DNA from: Verrucomicrobiaceae bacterium
Lineage (GTDB): Bacteria; Verrucomicrobiota; Verrucomicrobiia; Verrucomicrobiales; Akkermansiaceae
Assembly: GCA_027486655.1 (NCBI GenBank)
Contig: JAIXOR010000059.1
Location: forward strand, 79,523 to 143,522
Direction of reading: 5' to 3'
Length of the DNA stretch: 64,000 nt
The position numbers and the translations under genes were made by a program. Positions 44,677 through 53,625 of the stretch are shown piece after piece (the first letter of the stretch is position 1; every line of letters begins with the position of its first letter). Under the pieces are notes generated by a model. That model searched no databases, was not told the DNA's origin, and saw only the letters and a list, made by a program, of their open reading frames with translations.

Positions 44677-45308
44677 TGCTGGCGCGGCGGGCCGAACTCG
44701 TTGCCGCGGAGCCCCTGCATGGTTTCGTTCACTGCCTCCATGAGCGGGGCGAGATCGAGTTTGGTATCGGCACTGGATTTCTCAAAATAGGCGCGCATGC
44801 CTTCCTGGCTGATCTTTTCCAACAGATCCGCCCCCATGTCCTTCGCCCGCATCATCTCATCGGCCGTCCGTCCGTCCTCGATCTCCTTGAGCCCCTGCTC
44901 AACGAATTTCCGCCGCTGCGCCGGGGGCATCGCATCGAGCGACTCCATGAAGCGGTTCATCGATTCGGTGACGGTCAAGTCGATGAAGCGGTTCTTCTCC
45001 TCACGGCTCAGCTTGCGGAAAAACTCCTCCCCGCCCCGGTTCTGCCGGTTTTTTTCCCGCTCGGCGAAATCCAGGCGGTTCACCATGCCCGCGATTTCCT
45101 CGATCTTCTCCATGCGCCGACTGCCCTCCGGTCCCTCCCCGGCCGCTTCGCGCGCCGACCAATCCTCGAAGTTCGCCGCGGCGATCTCCCGGTTCACACG
45201 CTCCGCCGTCAGCTTCCGCGAGCCGGCATACGCGCGGACCGCCCACACGGCGGCCCAGACGATCACCAGGATCGCCGCCGCCCGGATCATCACCTTGCGC
45301 CTTTGCAT
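44673..45308 (-). CDS. Membrane-anchored helical protein of unknown function
   Basis: From the ATG at 45306-45308 (MQRRKVMIRAAAILV) the product has 211 residues. One N-terminal span (AAAILVIVWAAVWAVRAYAG) is followed by a charged, entirely helical region rich in Glu, Arg and Lys (MEKIEEIAGMVNRLDFAERE, EEKNRFIDLTVTESMNRFME, AQRRKFVEQGLKEIEDGR). There is no catalytic motif. Its stop codon overlaps the start of the pseudopilin gene (ATGA). With the pseudopilin and ABC ATPase it makes a compact three-gene operon, so a role in that system's assembly is possible. I do not recognise its family. Confidence 0.7.
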   Translation of the reverse strand: MQRRKVMIRAAAILVIVWAAVWAVRAYAGSRKLTAERVNREIAAANFEDWSAREAAGEGPEGSRRMEKIEEIAGMVNRLDFAEREKNRQNRGGEEFFRKLSREEKNRFIDLTVTESMNRFMESLDAMPPAQRRKFVEQGLKEIEDGRTADEMMRAKDMGADLLEKISQEGMRAYFEKSSADTKLDLAPLMEAVNETMQGLRGNEFGPPRQQ

Positions 45309-45450
45309 GTCGGCCCGACCATACGGCGGCCATCTTCCCGCGCAAGGGGCCAGTTCCGGCAACCCTACGCGACCACGTAGGGGCGGGGTCTTGGGTTGAC
45401 ACCCCGATCCCAAGGGACCAAGACTCGGCTTCCCACCCGGAAATCCCCCC
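45309..45450. promoter_or_regulatory. Divergent spacer with small hairpin
   Basis: A 142-base region between the three-gene minus-strand operon and the outer-membrane gene. It contains a 7-bp hairpin (CCCTACG / CGTAGGG) around 45364-45383 and a G/C-rich tail. It must contain promoters for both directions. No clear -10 or -35 pair can be assigned by eye. Confidence 0.3.
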
Positions 45451-46692
45451 ATGTTCCACCGTCCAAGCCTCTCCCCCCGGAAGCGTTGGATCACCGCTGC
45501 GGCCTGCATGGCCGCCTTGTGTGGTCACGCGTCAGCGCAGAATTTCACCATGCGGGTGGCCGATTCCAACCCGCTCAACATCGGCGGCTTCATCCCCGGC
45601 GCGGGAGAGACGCTGCCGGACCTCTCGGAGCTTACCGATGGCATCAAGGGCAGCGCGATCTACGGGCTCGACACCGAGGCGGCCTACAATTCCAACCTGT
45701 TTCTAACGGAAACCAAGGAGGAGAGCGATCTCTCGTTCTTCTTCACCCCGTGGATCCGCTACATCTCGGACCCCGAGGGTGGCGCGCCGTTCTCGTTCAA
45801 CGTGAACTACAATCCGGTGGCCCGCGTTTACATGGAGAACTCCGATCTCAACGGATTCGACCAAACCGGCGACGTGATGGTGACCTTCCGTGGCGGCAAG
45901 ACCGAGATCACGCTTTTCGGCCTCTACAACGAGCTTTCCGGGACCGACCGCATCACCGGGGACTTTGTGGAAGGCTCGCTGATGACCGCCGGCATCCGCG
46001 CGGCGCGACAACTGGCCCCCCGCACCTCGCTCAACGCCGGATTCTCAGCGGCCATGTCCGACTACGGAAACAGCACCGATGAGGGTTCGGACATCTACAC
46101 CACCTACCTCGGCGCGATGTGGGACGCCTCGCAGAAACTCTCCATCGGCAACACCCTGCGCCATACCCTCAGCGAGTCCGACAACATCGGAAACTACGAA
46201 GCCATCGCGCTGCTCTTCGAGGCACGCTACAAGCTCGGCGAGCGCATCCTGCTGTCCGCTTCGGTAGGCCCGGAGCTCGGCCAGGGCGAGGACAACGACT
46301 CGACCGTCCGCTTCACCGGCGATCTCAACATGCGCTACGCCATCAACGAGCGCCTCACCTGGGTGAACTCGCTGCGCTCCGCCACCGTACCCTCGCCGGA
46401 TGAAACCAACTACATGGTCTACGATGTCCGCGTCGCCACCACGCTCGAGCGCCAGTTCGTCCGCGGCTGGCTCGCCACCGGCCTCGAATACAACCTCTCC
46501 GCCTACGAGGACGTGGGAACCGTGGCCACCAACCGCGGCGACGAGCAGAACCTCAGCGTTTTCATCACCTACCGCCGCAACCTGCTGTCAGAGCGGGTCA
46601 ACTTCGACTCGACCGTCCGCTATTCGTTCAACGACGGACTCGTCGATTGGGACCAGTGGATGGTCAGCATGGGCGTGAACGTGCTCTTCTAA
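45451..46692 (+). CDS. Outer-membrane beta-barrel protein
   Basis: A 413-residue exported protein with a signal peptide (ITAAACMAALCGHASAQ). The rest is a run of amphipathic strands typical of porin-like barrels (LDTEAAYNSNLFL, FSFNVNYNPVARVYM, LFEARYKLGERILLSASVG, LATGLEYNLSAYEDV), ending with a terminal strand closing in a Phe (WMVSMGVNVLF), as Omp85-inserted barrels do. It resembles the verrucomicrobial outer-membrane barrel families described in Akkermansia and relatives. Substrate unknown. The stop codon lies within a TCTAACA word (46688-46694). It is divergent from the 44-45 kb operon and convergent with the alpha/beta hydrolase gene. Confidence 0.8.
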   Translation: MFHRPSLSPRKRWITAAACMAALCGHASAQNFTMRVADSNPLNIGGFIPGAGETLPDLSELTDGIKGSAIYGLDTEAAYNSNLFLTETKEESDLSFFFTPWIRYISDPEGGAPFSFNVNYNPVARVYMENSDLNGFDQTGDVMVTFRGGKTEITLFGLYNELSGTDRITGDFVEGSLMTAGIRAARQLAPRTSLNAGFSAAMSDYGNSTDEGSDIYTTYLGAMWDASQKLSIGNTLRHTLSESDNIGNYEAIALLFEARYKLGERILLSASVGPELGQGEDNDSTVRFTGDLNMRYAINERLTWVNSLRSATVPSPDETNYMVYDVRVATTLERQFVRGWLATGLEYNLSAYEDVGTVATNRGDEQNLSVFITYRRNLLSERVNFDSTVRYSFNDGLVDWDQWMVSMGVNVLF

Positions 46693-46702
46693 CAGCCATC
46701 GC

Positions 46703-47620
46703 TCAGCGTGGCATCCTCGCGGCCAGCCACTCGAGCATCCGTTTGCGGAAGCGCCCTCCGTCGCGGGCGAGCGAGTCACCATGGTGCCCGGCCTCCACCT
46801 CGAAGAGCGTCTTGGGGCCGCCTGCCCTGCGGTAGAGTTCGCGTCCTTGGGAAATGGGCACTACCTCGTCCCGCGTGCCATGAACCACCAGAAGCGGCAC
46901 CTCGCCGAGCTTTGAAACATAGTCCTTCGGCGCAAGTTCATCCGTCACCAGGCTCTCCGCAAGCTGCCCGCCGATGAGGCGGGCCATCGCCCGGTAGGAA
47001 GCAAAGGTGCCATCCACCACCACTCCCCTCAGCCCGCGCACCGGCCGGCCGCCGATGGCCGCGAGTGACTTCGCCCCACCCAGGCTGTGACCATAGGAGA
47101 CCAGCCGCGTGGCATCCACATCGCCGCGTTTCGCCGTGTAGTCGAGGGCGGCCCGCACATCCCTCACCATGCCGCCGCGATCCACCGTGCCACCTGATTT
47201 TCCGAACCCGCGGTAGTCATACATCATGACATGATAACCCGCCTCCGCGAGCCACATCACAAAGCCGAGGTGATGCCCCAGTGAACCCGCGTTGCCATGG
47301 GAAAACACCACGGTGCCGCTAGCCGCCTCCGACCTCGCGGGGATGAACCACCCGTGCAGGCGCGTGCCGTCATCGGAAGAAAACTCGATGGTCTCAAAGC
47401 GGAAACCCCAGGTCGCCGGAGTGGCCGGTTCGTCGTGTGTGGGAAAATAAAAGAACCGGTTGCCACCGCCCGGGCCCAATCCGTCCCTGGCCAGCTTTGG
47501 CAGCTCGTTCCGTGGATCCTCCAAGGCACGCTGAACGCCGTCCGGAGACCACGCGGGATCCGCAGCGGAGACCAGCGCGGCAGCCCCCAGCCAGAGCGGA
47601 ACCAAGCGGCGTTTCATCAT
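46703..47620 (-). CDS. Exported alpha/beta hydrolase (FrsA/BAAT-like)
   Basis: The ATG at 47618-47620 (MMKRRLVPLWLGAAALV) gives 305 residues with a signal peptide. The fold is a classic serine hydrolase: oxyanion region VVFSHGNAGSLGHH, MMYDYRGFGKSGG, the nucleophile elbow YGHSLGGAKSLA, an acid in HGTRDEVVPIS and the His in EAGHHGDSLA. It resembles the phospholipase/carboxylesterase-type hydrolases of the YfhR/FrsA group. Likely periplasmic. Substrate unknown. The upstream longer frame is not supported. Divergent from the DsbD-N protein gene. Confidence 0.85.
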   Translation of the reverse strand: MMKRRLVPLWLGAAALVSAADPAWSPDGVQRALEDPRNELPKLARDGLGPGGGNRFFYFPTHDEPATPATWGFRFETIEFSSDDGTRLHGWFIPARSEAASGTVVFSHGNAGSLGHHLGFVMWLAEAGYHVMMYDYRGFGKSGGTVDRGGMVRDVRAALDYTAKRGDVDATRLVSYGHSLGGAKSLAAIGGRPVRGLRGVVVDGTFASYRAMARLIGGQLAESLVTDELAPKDYVSKLGEVPLLVVHGTRDEVVPISQGRELYRRAGGPKTLFEVEAGHHGDSLARDGGRFRKRMLEWLAARMPR

Positions 47621-47711
47621 CGCCCAATCCACATCAGATCGGCGGATTGTCGAGCGAAAGAACCACCCGCCCGCTTGAAAGCCGCAGGATGCCGGATAGA
47701 TTGCGAGGATC

Positions 47712-48518
47712 ATGAAATCACGGCTTCTCGGCATGCTTCTGGTCACCCTCGCCCACACGCAGGCAGCCGATGTGACCTCCGGCCGCGCCTCGGCCTCATG
47801 GATCACCGCTTCGGAAACCGCCCGACCTGGAGAGCTCGTTCACAGCGCCGTGCGCATCCGCATCGATCCCGGTTGGCACATCTATTGGACCCAACCGGGC
47901 GAAGGAGGAGTGAAGACAGAGATCTCCTGCAAGCCCCCTGCGGGCTGGGTGGTGGAGGGCCCCGGGTATCCGCCGCCGAAACGATTTCTCACCGGCGAGC
48001 TCGCCTCATTCGGATACGAGGGCACAGTGCTGTTCCCGTTGACAATCCGCACACCCGCCGGGTTCGACAAACCCGCCTCACTGGTCGCCCGGGTTTCCTG
48101 GCTCGCGTGCAGCGAGGATGCCTGCGTCCCGGGTGAAGCGGAACTCACGCTCACCCTGCGCCCCGGAAACGCTTCCGCCACCGATCAGGCCGGAGCCATC
48201 GCCACCGCCCTCCGCAAGATCCCCCGCCCCGCCGCAGAGGGCCTCTCGCTTGCGGTGAGCGAAGATGGCCCGCTCCTGAAATTCCAACTCACCGCACCCG
48301 CCGGAAACGGCACGGATTTCTCCACATTCGATGTGTTCCCAGCCACTCCGGACATCATCGCTCCCACCGCCATCCTTCGCTTCGCACGCGAGGGCGGCGG
48401 GTGGTCCGCCTCCGCCCCGAAGAGCGGCTATGCTCCATCACGCATCGATGCCATCACGCTGGTGCTTGCGTCGAGAAATGACGGGGAATCATGGGAAATC
48501 CCCTGGAAAAACCGGTGA
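47712..48518 (+). CDS. DsbD N-terminal domain-like periplasmic protein
   Basis: A 268-residue exported protein. A signal peptide (LLGMLLVTLAHTQA) precedes the domain that forms the N-terminal part of DsbD/ScsB-type thiol:disulfide interchange proteins: RIRIDPGWHIYWTQPGEGG, FGYEGTVLFPLTI and the redox motif WLACSEDACVPGEAELTL, which holds the two cysteines of the alpha domain. The transmembrane and thioredoxin domains of full DsbD are missing, so it needs a partner for electron input. A redoxin-like protein is encoded 74 bases downstream. Probably a periplasmic thiol/disulfide component or a metal-binding variant. Confidence 0.8.
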   Translation: MKSRLLGMLLVTLAHTQAADVTSGRASASWITASETARPGELVHSAVRIRIDPGWHIYWTQPGEGGVKTEISCKPPAGWVVEGPGYPPPKRFLTGELASFGYEGTVLFPLTIRTPAGFDKPASLVARVSWLACSEDACVPGEAELTLTLRPGNASATDQAGAIATALRKIPRPAAEGLSLAVSEDGPLLKFQLTAPAGNGTDFSTFDVFPATPDIIAPTAILRFAREGGGWSASAPKSGYAPSRIDAITLVLASRNDGESWEIPWKNR

Positions 48519-48592
48519 TCCCAGAACTCGAAAATCCCATTGGACAAACCTGCCGTCCTCGCAATGGTGTCAGACGAAACTCCCCATCCCCT

Positions 48593-49189
48593 ATGAAAAC
48601 CATCGCATCCACCTTGTTCGCGGGTCTCATGGCAATGGCCTCCACCTTCGCCGCGGAACCCGGCAAACCCGCTCCCGCCTTCACCGCCAAATCCGTGAAG
48701 GCCGAGGACGTCTCCCTCAGCAGCCTCAAAGGCCGCACCGTCGTGCTCGAATGGGTCAACTTCGATTGCCCATTCGTCAAAAAACATTACAGCTCCGGCA
48801 ACCTGCCGAAACTCCAGGAATCCTACACCGCCAAAGGCGTCGTCTGGATCACCGTGAATTCGTCCGCTCCCGGCAAACAAGGCCACCTCGAGCCCGCCAA
48901 ACTCGCGGAACGCGCCACCAAGGAGGGCAGCAAGGCCACCCACATCATCGCCGATGCGGACGGAACGATCGGCAAAGCCTACGGCGCCAAGGTCACGCCC
49001 CACGTCTTCGTGATCCAGCCGGACGGCACGCTCGCCTACAACGGAGCGATCGACTCCAAAGCCAGCACCAAGCCCGAGGACATCGACTCCGCCGACAAGC
49101 TGCTCGCCCAGGCCATCGACGCCGTGCTTGATGGCAAACCGGTGGCCAACGCCAAGAACGCCCCCTACGGCTGCGGGGTGAAATACTGA
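48593..49189 (+). CDS. Secreted thioredoxin-fold (AhpC/TSA-like) protein
   Basis: The ATG at 48593 gives 198 residues and a signal peptide (TLFAGLMAMASTFAAEPG). The fold is thioredoxin/redoxin: PAPAFTAKSVKAEDVSLSSL, then VVLEWVNFDCPFVKKHYSSG, with a single Cys in the family-typical F-D-C-P-F-V-K-K-H-Y signature, VVWITVNSS, and the cis-Pro region VTPHVFVIQPDG. It ends AKNAPYGCGVKY, giving a second Cys near the C-terminus. Proteins of this type are extracytoplasmic peroxiredoxin/thioredoxin-like enzymes. It follows the DsbD-N-like gene and may take electrons from it. Confidence 0.85.
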   Translation: MKTIASTLFAGLMAMASTFAAEPGKPAPAFTAKSVKAEDVSLSSLKGRTVVLEWVNFDCPFVKKHYSSGNLPKLQESYTAKGVVWITVNSSAPGKQGHLEPAKLAERATKEGSKATHIIADADGTIGKAYGAKVTPHVFVIQPDGTLAYNGAIDSKASTKPEDIDSADKLLAQAIDAVLDGKPVANAKNAPYGCGVKY

Positions 49190-49229
49190 GCACCCTGCAC
49201 TCCAGTGCCTGTCATTGGCACGCGGCGGC

Positions 49230-51218
49230 ATGGACTCGGCAGGCGGATTGGCTACCGTTTCCGTTGTGTCCTTCCTCCGCGTGCCAAATCATTTCCGGCC
49301 TCCGGGCTCTCTTTTGCTCGGCAGCTCGCTGGCCTTCATCCTCTCATCCATCGGCCCGGGCCAGTCCCCGGGCTTGGACCTCAAGGGCGATTCATCCTTC
49401 GATGTGGACCGGATCTCGTGCTCTCTCACGCCACCCCGGCGTTGGCTGAGCCACCCGGGCGGCAGGCTCTGCCTCAATCCATCCAGCCACAAGGAATTCA
49501 AGATCGAGCCTCTCGCCGCCGATCTTCCTCTCGACCTCGGCGCTTACGCAGGCACGAAAATCATCCGCCTTCCCCGGATACTCACCGCCCGCGTCATCGC
49601 ACCCGGCGACTCCTCCACTGCCGCCGCAGCGCCCGCCGAATCGTGGTCGCCCTATCAACTCAGGTTCACCTCCAAGCAGCCCGGCGGTGCCCTCATCAAG
49701 GGCAGCGACTTCTTCCCGGACGCACAGCCCGCCCTGATCCGGCTCCTTGAAATCCGGAATGCCGCTGGCGCGAAACTCCGCCTAACCAGTCAAGCCGCCG
49801 CCACCATCACCGACGACGGCACCCTCTGTGTCTCCACCGAGTCCTGCCACTACGCGCTCACATTTCGGCGGATCGGCCCGTCCTCATCCCCTCCCCTCGC
49901 TATCGGGGTGAGACCCACAGCCGGACCGGATGGCTGGTCGCTCGAAATCCCACTGGCCGGTGAAGTCACCAAAATCGCAGTCGGCTTCGGGTTCTCCACG
50001 CACACGGATGGCATTCAGCAAGCTTCGCTCCGTGCGAATGCGGTTTTCACACGACCGATCGAGGCATCACTCGCCATTTCCCGCGATGCGATGAGCTCGA
50101 TGCTGGGCAAGGTGCCCCTGCCCCGCTCGTTCGGCATCTCGTCCGGCTCATCCACGATCTCCGCGGATGATCACCGAGCCGCCTACTACGCCGCCTGGGC
50201 GTTCCTGATCCAGAGTTCGATCGATCCGCTTCCCGATCATCCGGACTATCCATTTCCACAGATGAGCCTCGGCAAGGGTGCTCTCTGGGCGGAGGGCCAC
50301 CCGAAATGCCCGGCCACTTGCGGATGGGAAAGCTTCCTCGGCATCCAGACGCTGGCGTGGATCGATCCCGATTTCGGCTGGCTCGCCTATCAAGGCATCA
50401 TGTCCCTCGTCGATGAACACGGCCAGCTCGGTGGCGAGTCGCTGCCCTCCCACAAGGCACACACCGCCTGGGTCCTCCATCAGCGAAAACCCGATCCCGC
50501 GCGACTCTCGGCCGTCTATCCGGCCATTCGACGCTACCTGCTCTGGCGCGAGAAAAACCCGCGCTGGATCTACGGCGACAACATGGCTCCGGACGAACGC
50601 GACATCGAATTCGCCGCCTCGTGGATGGTCGATGTGGACTACGCCATCCGCATTGCCGATGTGTTATCTAACAATTCCGACGCCGTGATGTGGCGGGAAA
50701 AACAAGCGACGATGATCGATCACATGCGATCCTGGTTTTTCCGCGATCCTCGGAAGATCCATCAGTTCTGGTTCACGGACCGCAAGGTGCACAGCACTCC
50801 GCAGCGCAACGAATACCGGCCGGTCATGATCCTCAGCGCGCTGGCCACACCGGGACTCCCGGATGACATGCGCGACCGGCTTCTCCCGCTCTTCCGCGAT
50901 CATTTCAAGCCCTCCGCGCCGAATGCCGGCTTCGCCTACACCAAGTATCCGGACAACCAGTTCCTCGCCTGGGGCCTCATCGACCACCGGCAGCCCGAGG
51001 CACGCTCCTTCATCGAAGCCCTGCTGCGCGACAGCATCACCTGCGGCGAATTTGCGGAAACCATCGAGATCGGCAAGGACGGCAAACCCTTTCCCGGCGG
51101 AGTGAAGCCCTCGCTCTTCACCGCACTCAACCTCATCGAGTTCACCTGGCTGCTCAACGGCGTGCGCGCCGAGAGCGGCACCGCCCTGCCCTTCCACTTC
51201 CAAGGCTCCCCACCATGA
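49230..51218 (+). CDS. Six-hairpin glycosidase-like protein (GH63-like)
   Basis: About 662 residues from the ATG at 49230; an in-frame TTG at 49215 is possible. The start is uncertain and the N-terminus has only a weak hydrophobic stretch. The C-terminal 380 residues look like an alpha/alpha barrel of the glucosidase/trehalase group: AAYYAAWAFLIQSSIDPLP, PATCGWESFLGIQTLAWID, GGESLPSHKAHTAWVLHQ, YGDNMAPDERDIEFAASWMV and AYTKYPDNQFLAWGLIDH. Acidic residues in these helices fit inverting glycosidases such as GH63. Its stop overlaps the GH130 start (ATGA), followed by an MFS gene, so it probably releases a sugar processed by the next two genes. Confidence 0.75.
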   Translation: MDSAGGLATVSVVSFLRVPNHFRPPGSLLLGSSLAFILSSIGPGQSPGLDLKGDSSFDVDRISCSLTPPRRWLSHPGGRLCLNPSSHKEFKIEPLAADLPLDLGAYAGTKIIRLPRILTARVIAPGDSSTAAAAPAESWSPYQLRFTSKQPGGALIKGSDFFPDAQPALIRLLEIRNAAGAKLRLTSQAAATITDDGTLCVSTESCHYALTFRRIGPSSSPPLAIGVRPTAGPDGWSLEIPLAGEVTKIAVGFGFSTHTDGIQQASLRANAVFTRPIEASLAISRDAMSSMLGKVPLPRSFGISSGSSTISADDHRAAYYAAWAFLIQSSIDPLPDHPDYPFPQMSLGKGALWAEGHPKCPATCGWESFLGIQTLAWIDPDFGWLAYQGIMSLVDEHGQLGGESLPSHKAHTAWVLHQRKPDPARLSAVYPAIRRYLLWREKNPRWIYGDNMAPDERDIEFAASWMVDVDYAIRIADVLSNNSDAVMWREKQATMIDHMRSWFFRDPRKIHQFWFTDRKVHSTPQRNEYRPVMILSALATPGLPDDMRDRLLPLFRDHFKPSAPNAGFAYTKYPDNQFLAWGLIDHRQPEARSFIEALLRDSITCGEFAETIEIGKDGKPFPGGVKPSLFTALNLIEFTWLLNGVRAESGTALPFHFQGSPP

Positions 51219-52285
51219 ATCCCGCCCTCATCCATCCCGCCTCCGGCCTCGACCTCGCGGAGCGCCTTCCCGGGAATCCCTTGCTCCGCCCGGACGACAT
51301 CGCACCCAGCCACCCCGGCCTCAAGGTGGAGTGCCTGCTCAACCCCGCCGCCTTCGAATTCGAGGGACGCACGTGGCTGCTCCTCCGCGTCGCTGAACGT
51401 CCGGAACAGAAACCCGGGAAAACCAGCTTCCCGGTGCTCGATCCGACTGGCATCCACATCCGCGAGTTCTCTAACAACGATCCGCGCCTCAAGGGCGGCG
51501 ATCCGCGCGTGGTGAACTTCGATGGCGAGGACTACCTCACCACCCTGTCCCACCTCCGCCTCGTTTCCAGCGATGACGGCGTGCGCTTCCGCGAGGAGCC
51601 CGCGTTTCCACCGCTGGTTGGCGAGGGGCCCTACGAGACCTTCGGCATCGAGGACTGCCGCGTCACCCGCATCGACTACACCTGGCACCTCACCTACACT
51701 GCTGTCTCACCGCACGGCGTCGCCGTCGGCATGCGCAGCACGCGCGATTGGAAATCCTTCACCCACCACGGGCTCGTCTTCGGACCGCACAACAAGGACT
51801 GCGCCCTCTTCAGCGAGCGCATCGGCGGCAGCTATTTCGCCCTGCACCGCCCGAGCAGTCCGGAGATCGGCGGCAACTACATCTGGATCGCCGAGTCGCC
51901 GGACCTCCTTCACTGGGGAAACCACCGCTGCATCGCCCGCACCCGGCCCGGCATGTGGGACTCCGCCCGCGTCGGTGCCGGTGCCTCACCCATCCGCACC
52001 GATCGCGGCTGGCTGGAAGTCTATCACGGAGCCACCAGCGACCACCGCTACTGCCTCGGCGCGCTGCTGCTCGACCTCGACGAGCCGTGGAAAGTCATCG
52101 CCCGCTCCCGCGAGCCGATCATGGAACCCTTCGCCCCCTATGAAAAGGAGGGCTTTCTCGGCAATGTCGTGTTCACCAACGGCCACATGGTGGACGGCGA
52201 CGAACTGACCCTTTACTACGGCGCGTCCGACAGCGTGATCTGCGCCGCGCGCTTCTCCATCCGGGCCATTCTTGCCACGCTCTGA
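51215..52285 (+). CDS. GH130-like beta-mannoside phosphorylase/hydrolase
   Basis: A 356-residue cytosolic five-bladed propeller enzyme of family GH130, which phosphorolyses or hydrolyses beta-mannosides such as mannobiose. Family features are visible: NPLLRPDDI near the start, VECLLNPAAFEFEGRTWLLLR, GGDPRVVNFDGEDYLTTLS, FGIEDCRVTRIDYTWHLTYT, KDCALFSERIGGSYFALHRP, RVGAGASPIRTDRGWLEVYHG and TLYYGASDSVICAARF. Overlapping start (ATGA) with the GH63-like gene implies translational coupling. The downstream MFS protein would import the mannoside or a derived sugar. Exact linkage is not deducible. Confidence 0.85.
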   Translation: MNPALIHPASGLDLAERLPGNPLLRPDDIAPSHPGLKVECLLNPAAFEFEGRTWLLLRVAERPEQKPGKTSFPVLDPTGIHIREFSNNDPRLKGGDPRVVNFDGEDYLTTLSHLRLVSSDDGVRFREEPAFPPLVGEGPYETFGIEDCRVTRIDYTWHLTYTAVSPHGVAVGMRSTRDWKSFTHHGLVFGPHNKDCALFSERIGGSYFALHRPSSPEIGGNYIWIAESPDLLHWGNHRCIARTRPGMWDSARVGAGASPIRTDRGWLEVYHGATSDHRYCLGALLLDLDEPWKVIARSREPIMEPFAPYEKEGFLGNVVFTNGHMVDGDELTLYYGASDSVICAARFSIRAILATL

Positions 52286-52312
52286 AACCTCTCTCCCAGA
52301 AACCCGAAACCC

Positions 52313-53605
52313 ATGAACCGCCTCGGCAGGGAACTCGCCGTCTTCCGCTCCTGCCCGCTCAACATGCGGGTGCTCATCCTCACCAACCTGATCTACGCAC
52401 TGGTGATGCCGGTGATCGAGATCTTCATCGGCGCCTACGTCATGAGGAATTCGAACGACGTGAAGATGGTCGTCGTCTATCAGCTCGCCGTTTACACCGG
52501 CATACCCGCCACCTTCCTGCTGAACGGCTGGCTGCTGCAGCATGTGGGCATCGCCCGTCTCTACTCCGCGGGCATGCTGCTCAGCGGCGTGGCGCTCACG
52601 GTGATGATGAGCCTCGGTGAGCTCACGCTGACCGGCCTCGGCGTGGCCGGTTTCCTGATGGGCACCTCGTTCGGACTTTACTGGAGCAACCGCGACTTCC
52701 TCGCGCTCTCCAGCACCAACGACTCGAACCGCAACTACTACTACGGCCTCGAAACCTTTTTCAGCACCAACATCGGCATCATCATCCCGTTTCTGATAGG
52801 CTCCTTCATCGCCGCCGCCGGCAAGGGAGACTGGCTGGGAGGGAATGCAAACCGCGCCTATCAGATCATCACCGGCATCGTCATCCTGCTCACGGTGGCC
52901 TCCTCCTGGATGATCCATCGCGGGGACTTCCGCAATCCGCAAAAGACCAGCTTCCTTCACTTCAGCCGCCACCCGCTCTGGCTCCGCATGCAGGGGCTGG
53001 CCGTACTCAAGGGCCTGGCCCAGGGATACATCGTCACCGCCCCCGCCATGCTGATCATGAAACTGGTCGGCCAGGAAGGCACCATCGGCGTGATCCAGTC
53101 CGCCGGCGGCCTGCTCTCGGCCGCGCTGCTTTACATCGTCGGCCGCGTTTCCCAACCGCACCACCGCGTGCACATCTTCGCTGCGGGGCTCCTGCTTTTC
53201 GCCTTCGGCGCGCTGCCGAACGCCCTGCTCTTCAGCAAGACCGGAGTCCTCATCTTCATGGCCTGCCTCATCCTTGCACGGCCCTTGCAGGACATCGCCT
53301 ACTTCACCATCCAGATGCTTGTGATCGACACGGTGAGCACCATCGAGAAACGCAACGAGTTCTCGTATATTCTCAGCCAGGAAGCCGGTTTCTATATCGG
53401 CCGCTTCACCGGCTGCATGCTCTTCATCGGGCTGGCCTTCCAGGTCTCGGACACCTTCGCCCTCCGCTACGCCCTGCTCATCGTCGGGGCCGTGCAGTTG
53501 CTATCCATCCCGGTGGCAAAAGGCCTCCTCAAGGGCGTGGGCGACCACGCCATCTCCGCGTCCGAAGAGGCCCGGATCGCCGATGAAACGACCTCCCACC
53601 GCTGA
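52313..53605 (+). CDS. Major facilitator superfamily transporter
   Basis: A 430-residue permease with about 12 hydrophobic segments, for example MRVLILTNLIYALVMPVIEI, LGVAGFLMGTSFGLYW, IIIPFLIGSFIAAA, IITGIVILLTVASSWM and AACLLLFAF-type helices, plus the charged cytosolic loop MIHRGDFRNPQKTS. It starts 27 bases after the GH130 stop and completes a GH63-like/GH130/MFS operon. This makes uptake of a mannoside or other oligosaccharide the most likely role. The cargo is inferred from context only. Confidence 0.85.
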   Translation: MNRLGRELAVFRSCPLNMRVLILTNLIYALVMPVIEIFIGAYVMRNSNDVKMVVVYQLAVYTGIPATFLLNGWLLQHVGIARLYSAGMLLSGVALTVMMSLGELTLTGLGVAGFLMGTSFGLYWSNRDFLALSSTNDSNRNYYYGLETFFSTNIGIIIPFLIGSFIAAAGKGDWLGGNANRAYQIITGIVILLTVASSWMIHRGDFRNPQKTSFLHFSRHPLWLRMQGLAVLKGLAQGYIVTAPAMLIMKLVGQEGTIGVIQSAGGLLSAALLYIVGRVSQPHHRVHIFAAGLLLFAFGALPNALLFSKTGVLIFMACLILARPLQDIAYFTIQMLVIDTVSTIEKRNEFSYILSQEAGFYIGRFTGCMLFIGLAFQVSDTFALRYALLIVGAVQLLSIPVAKGLLKGVGDHAISASEEARIADETTSHR

Positions 53606-53625
53606 ACCCCGAAAGGAAAACGGCA

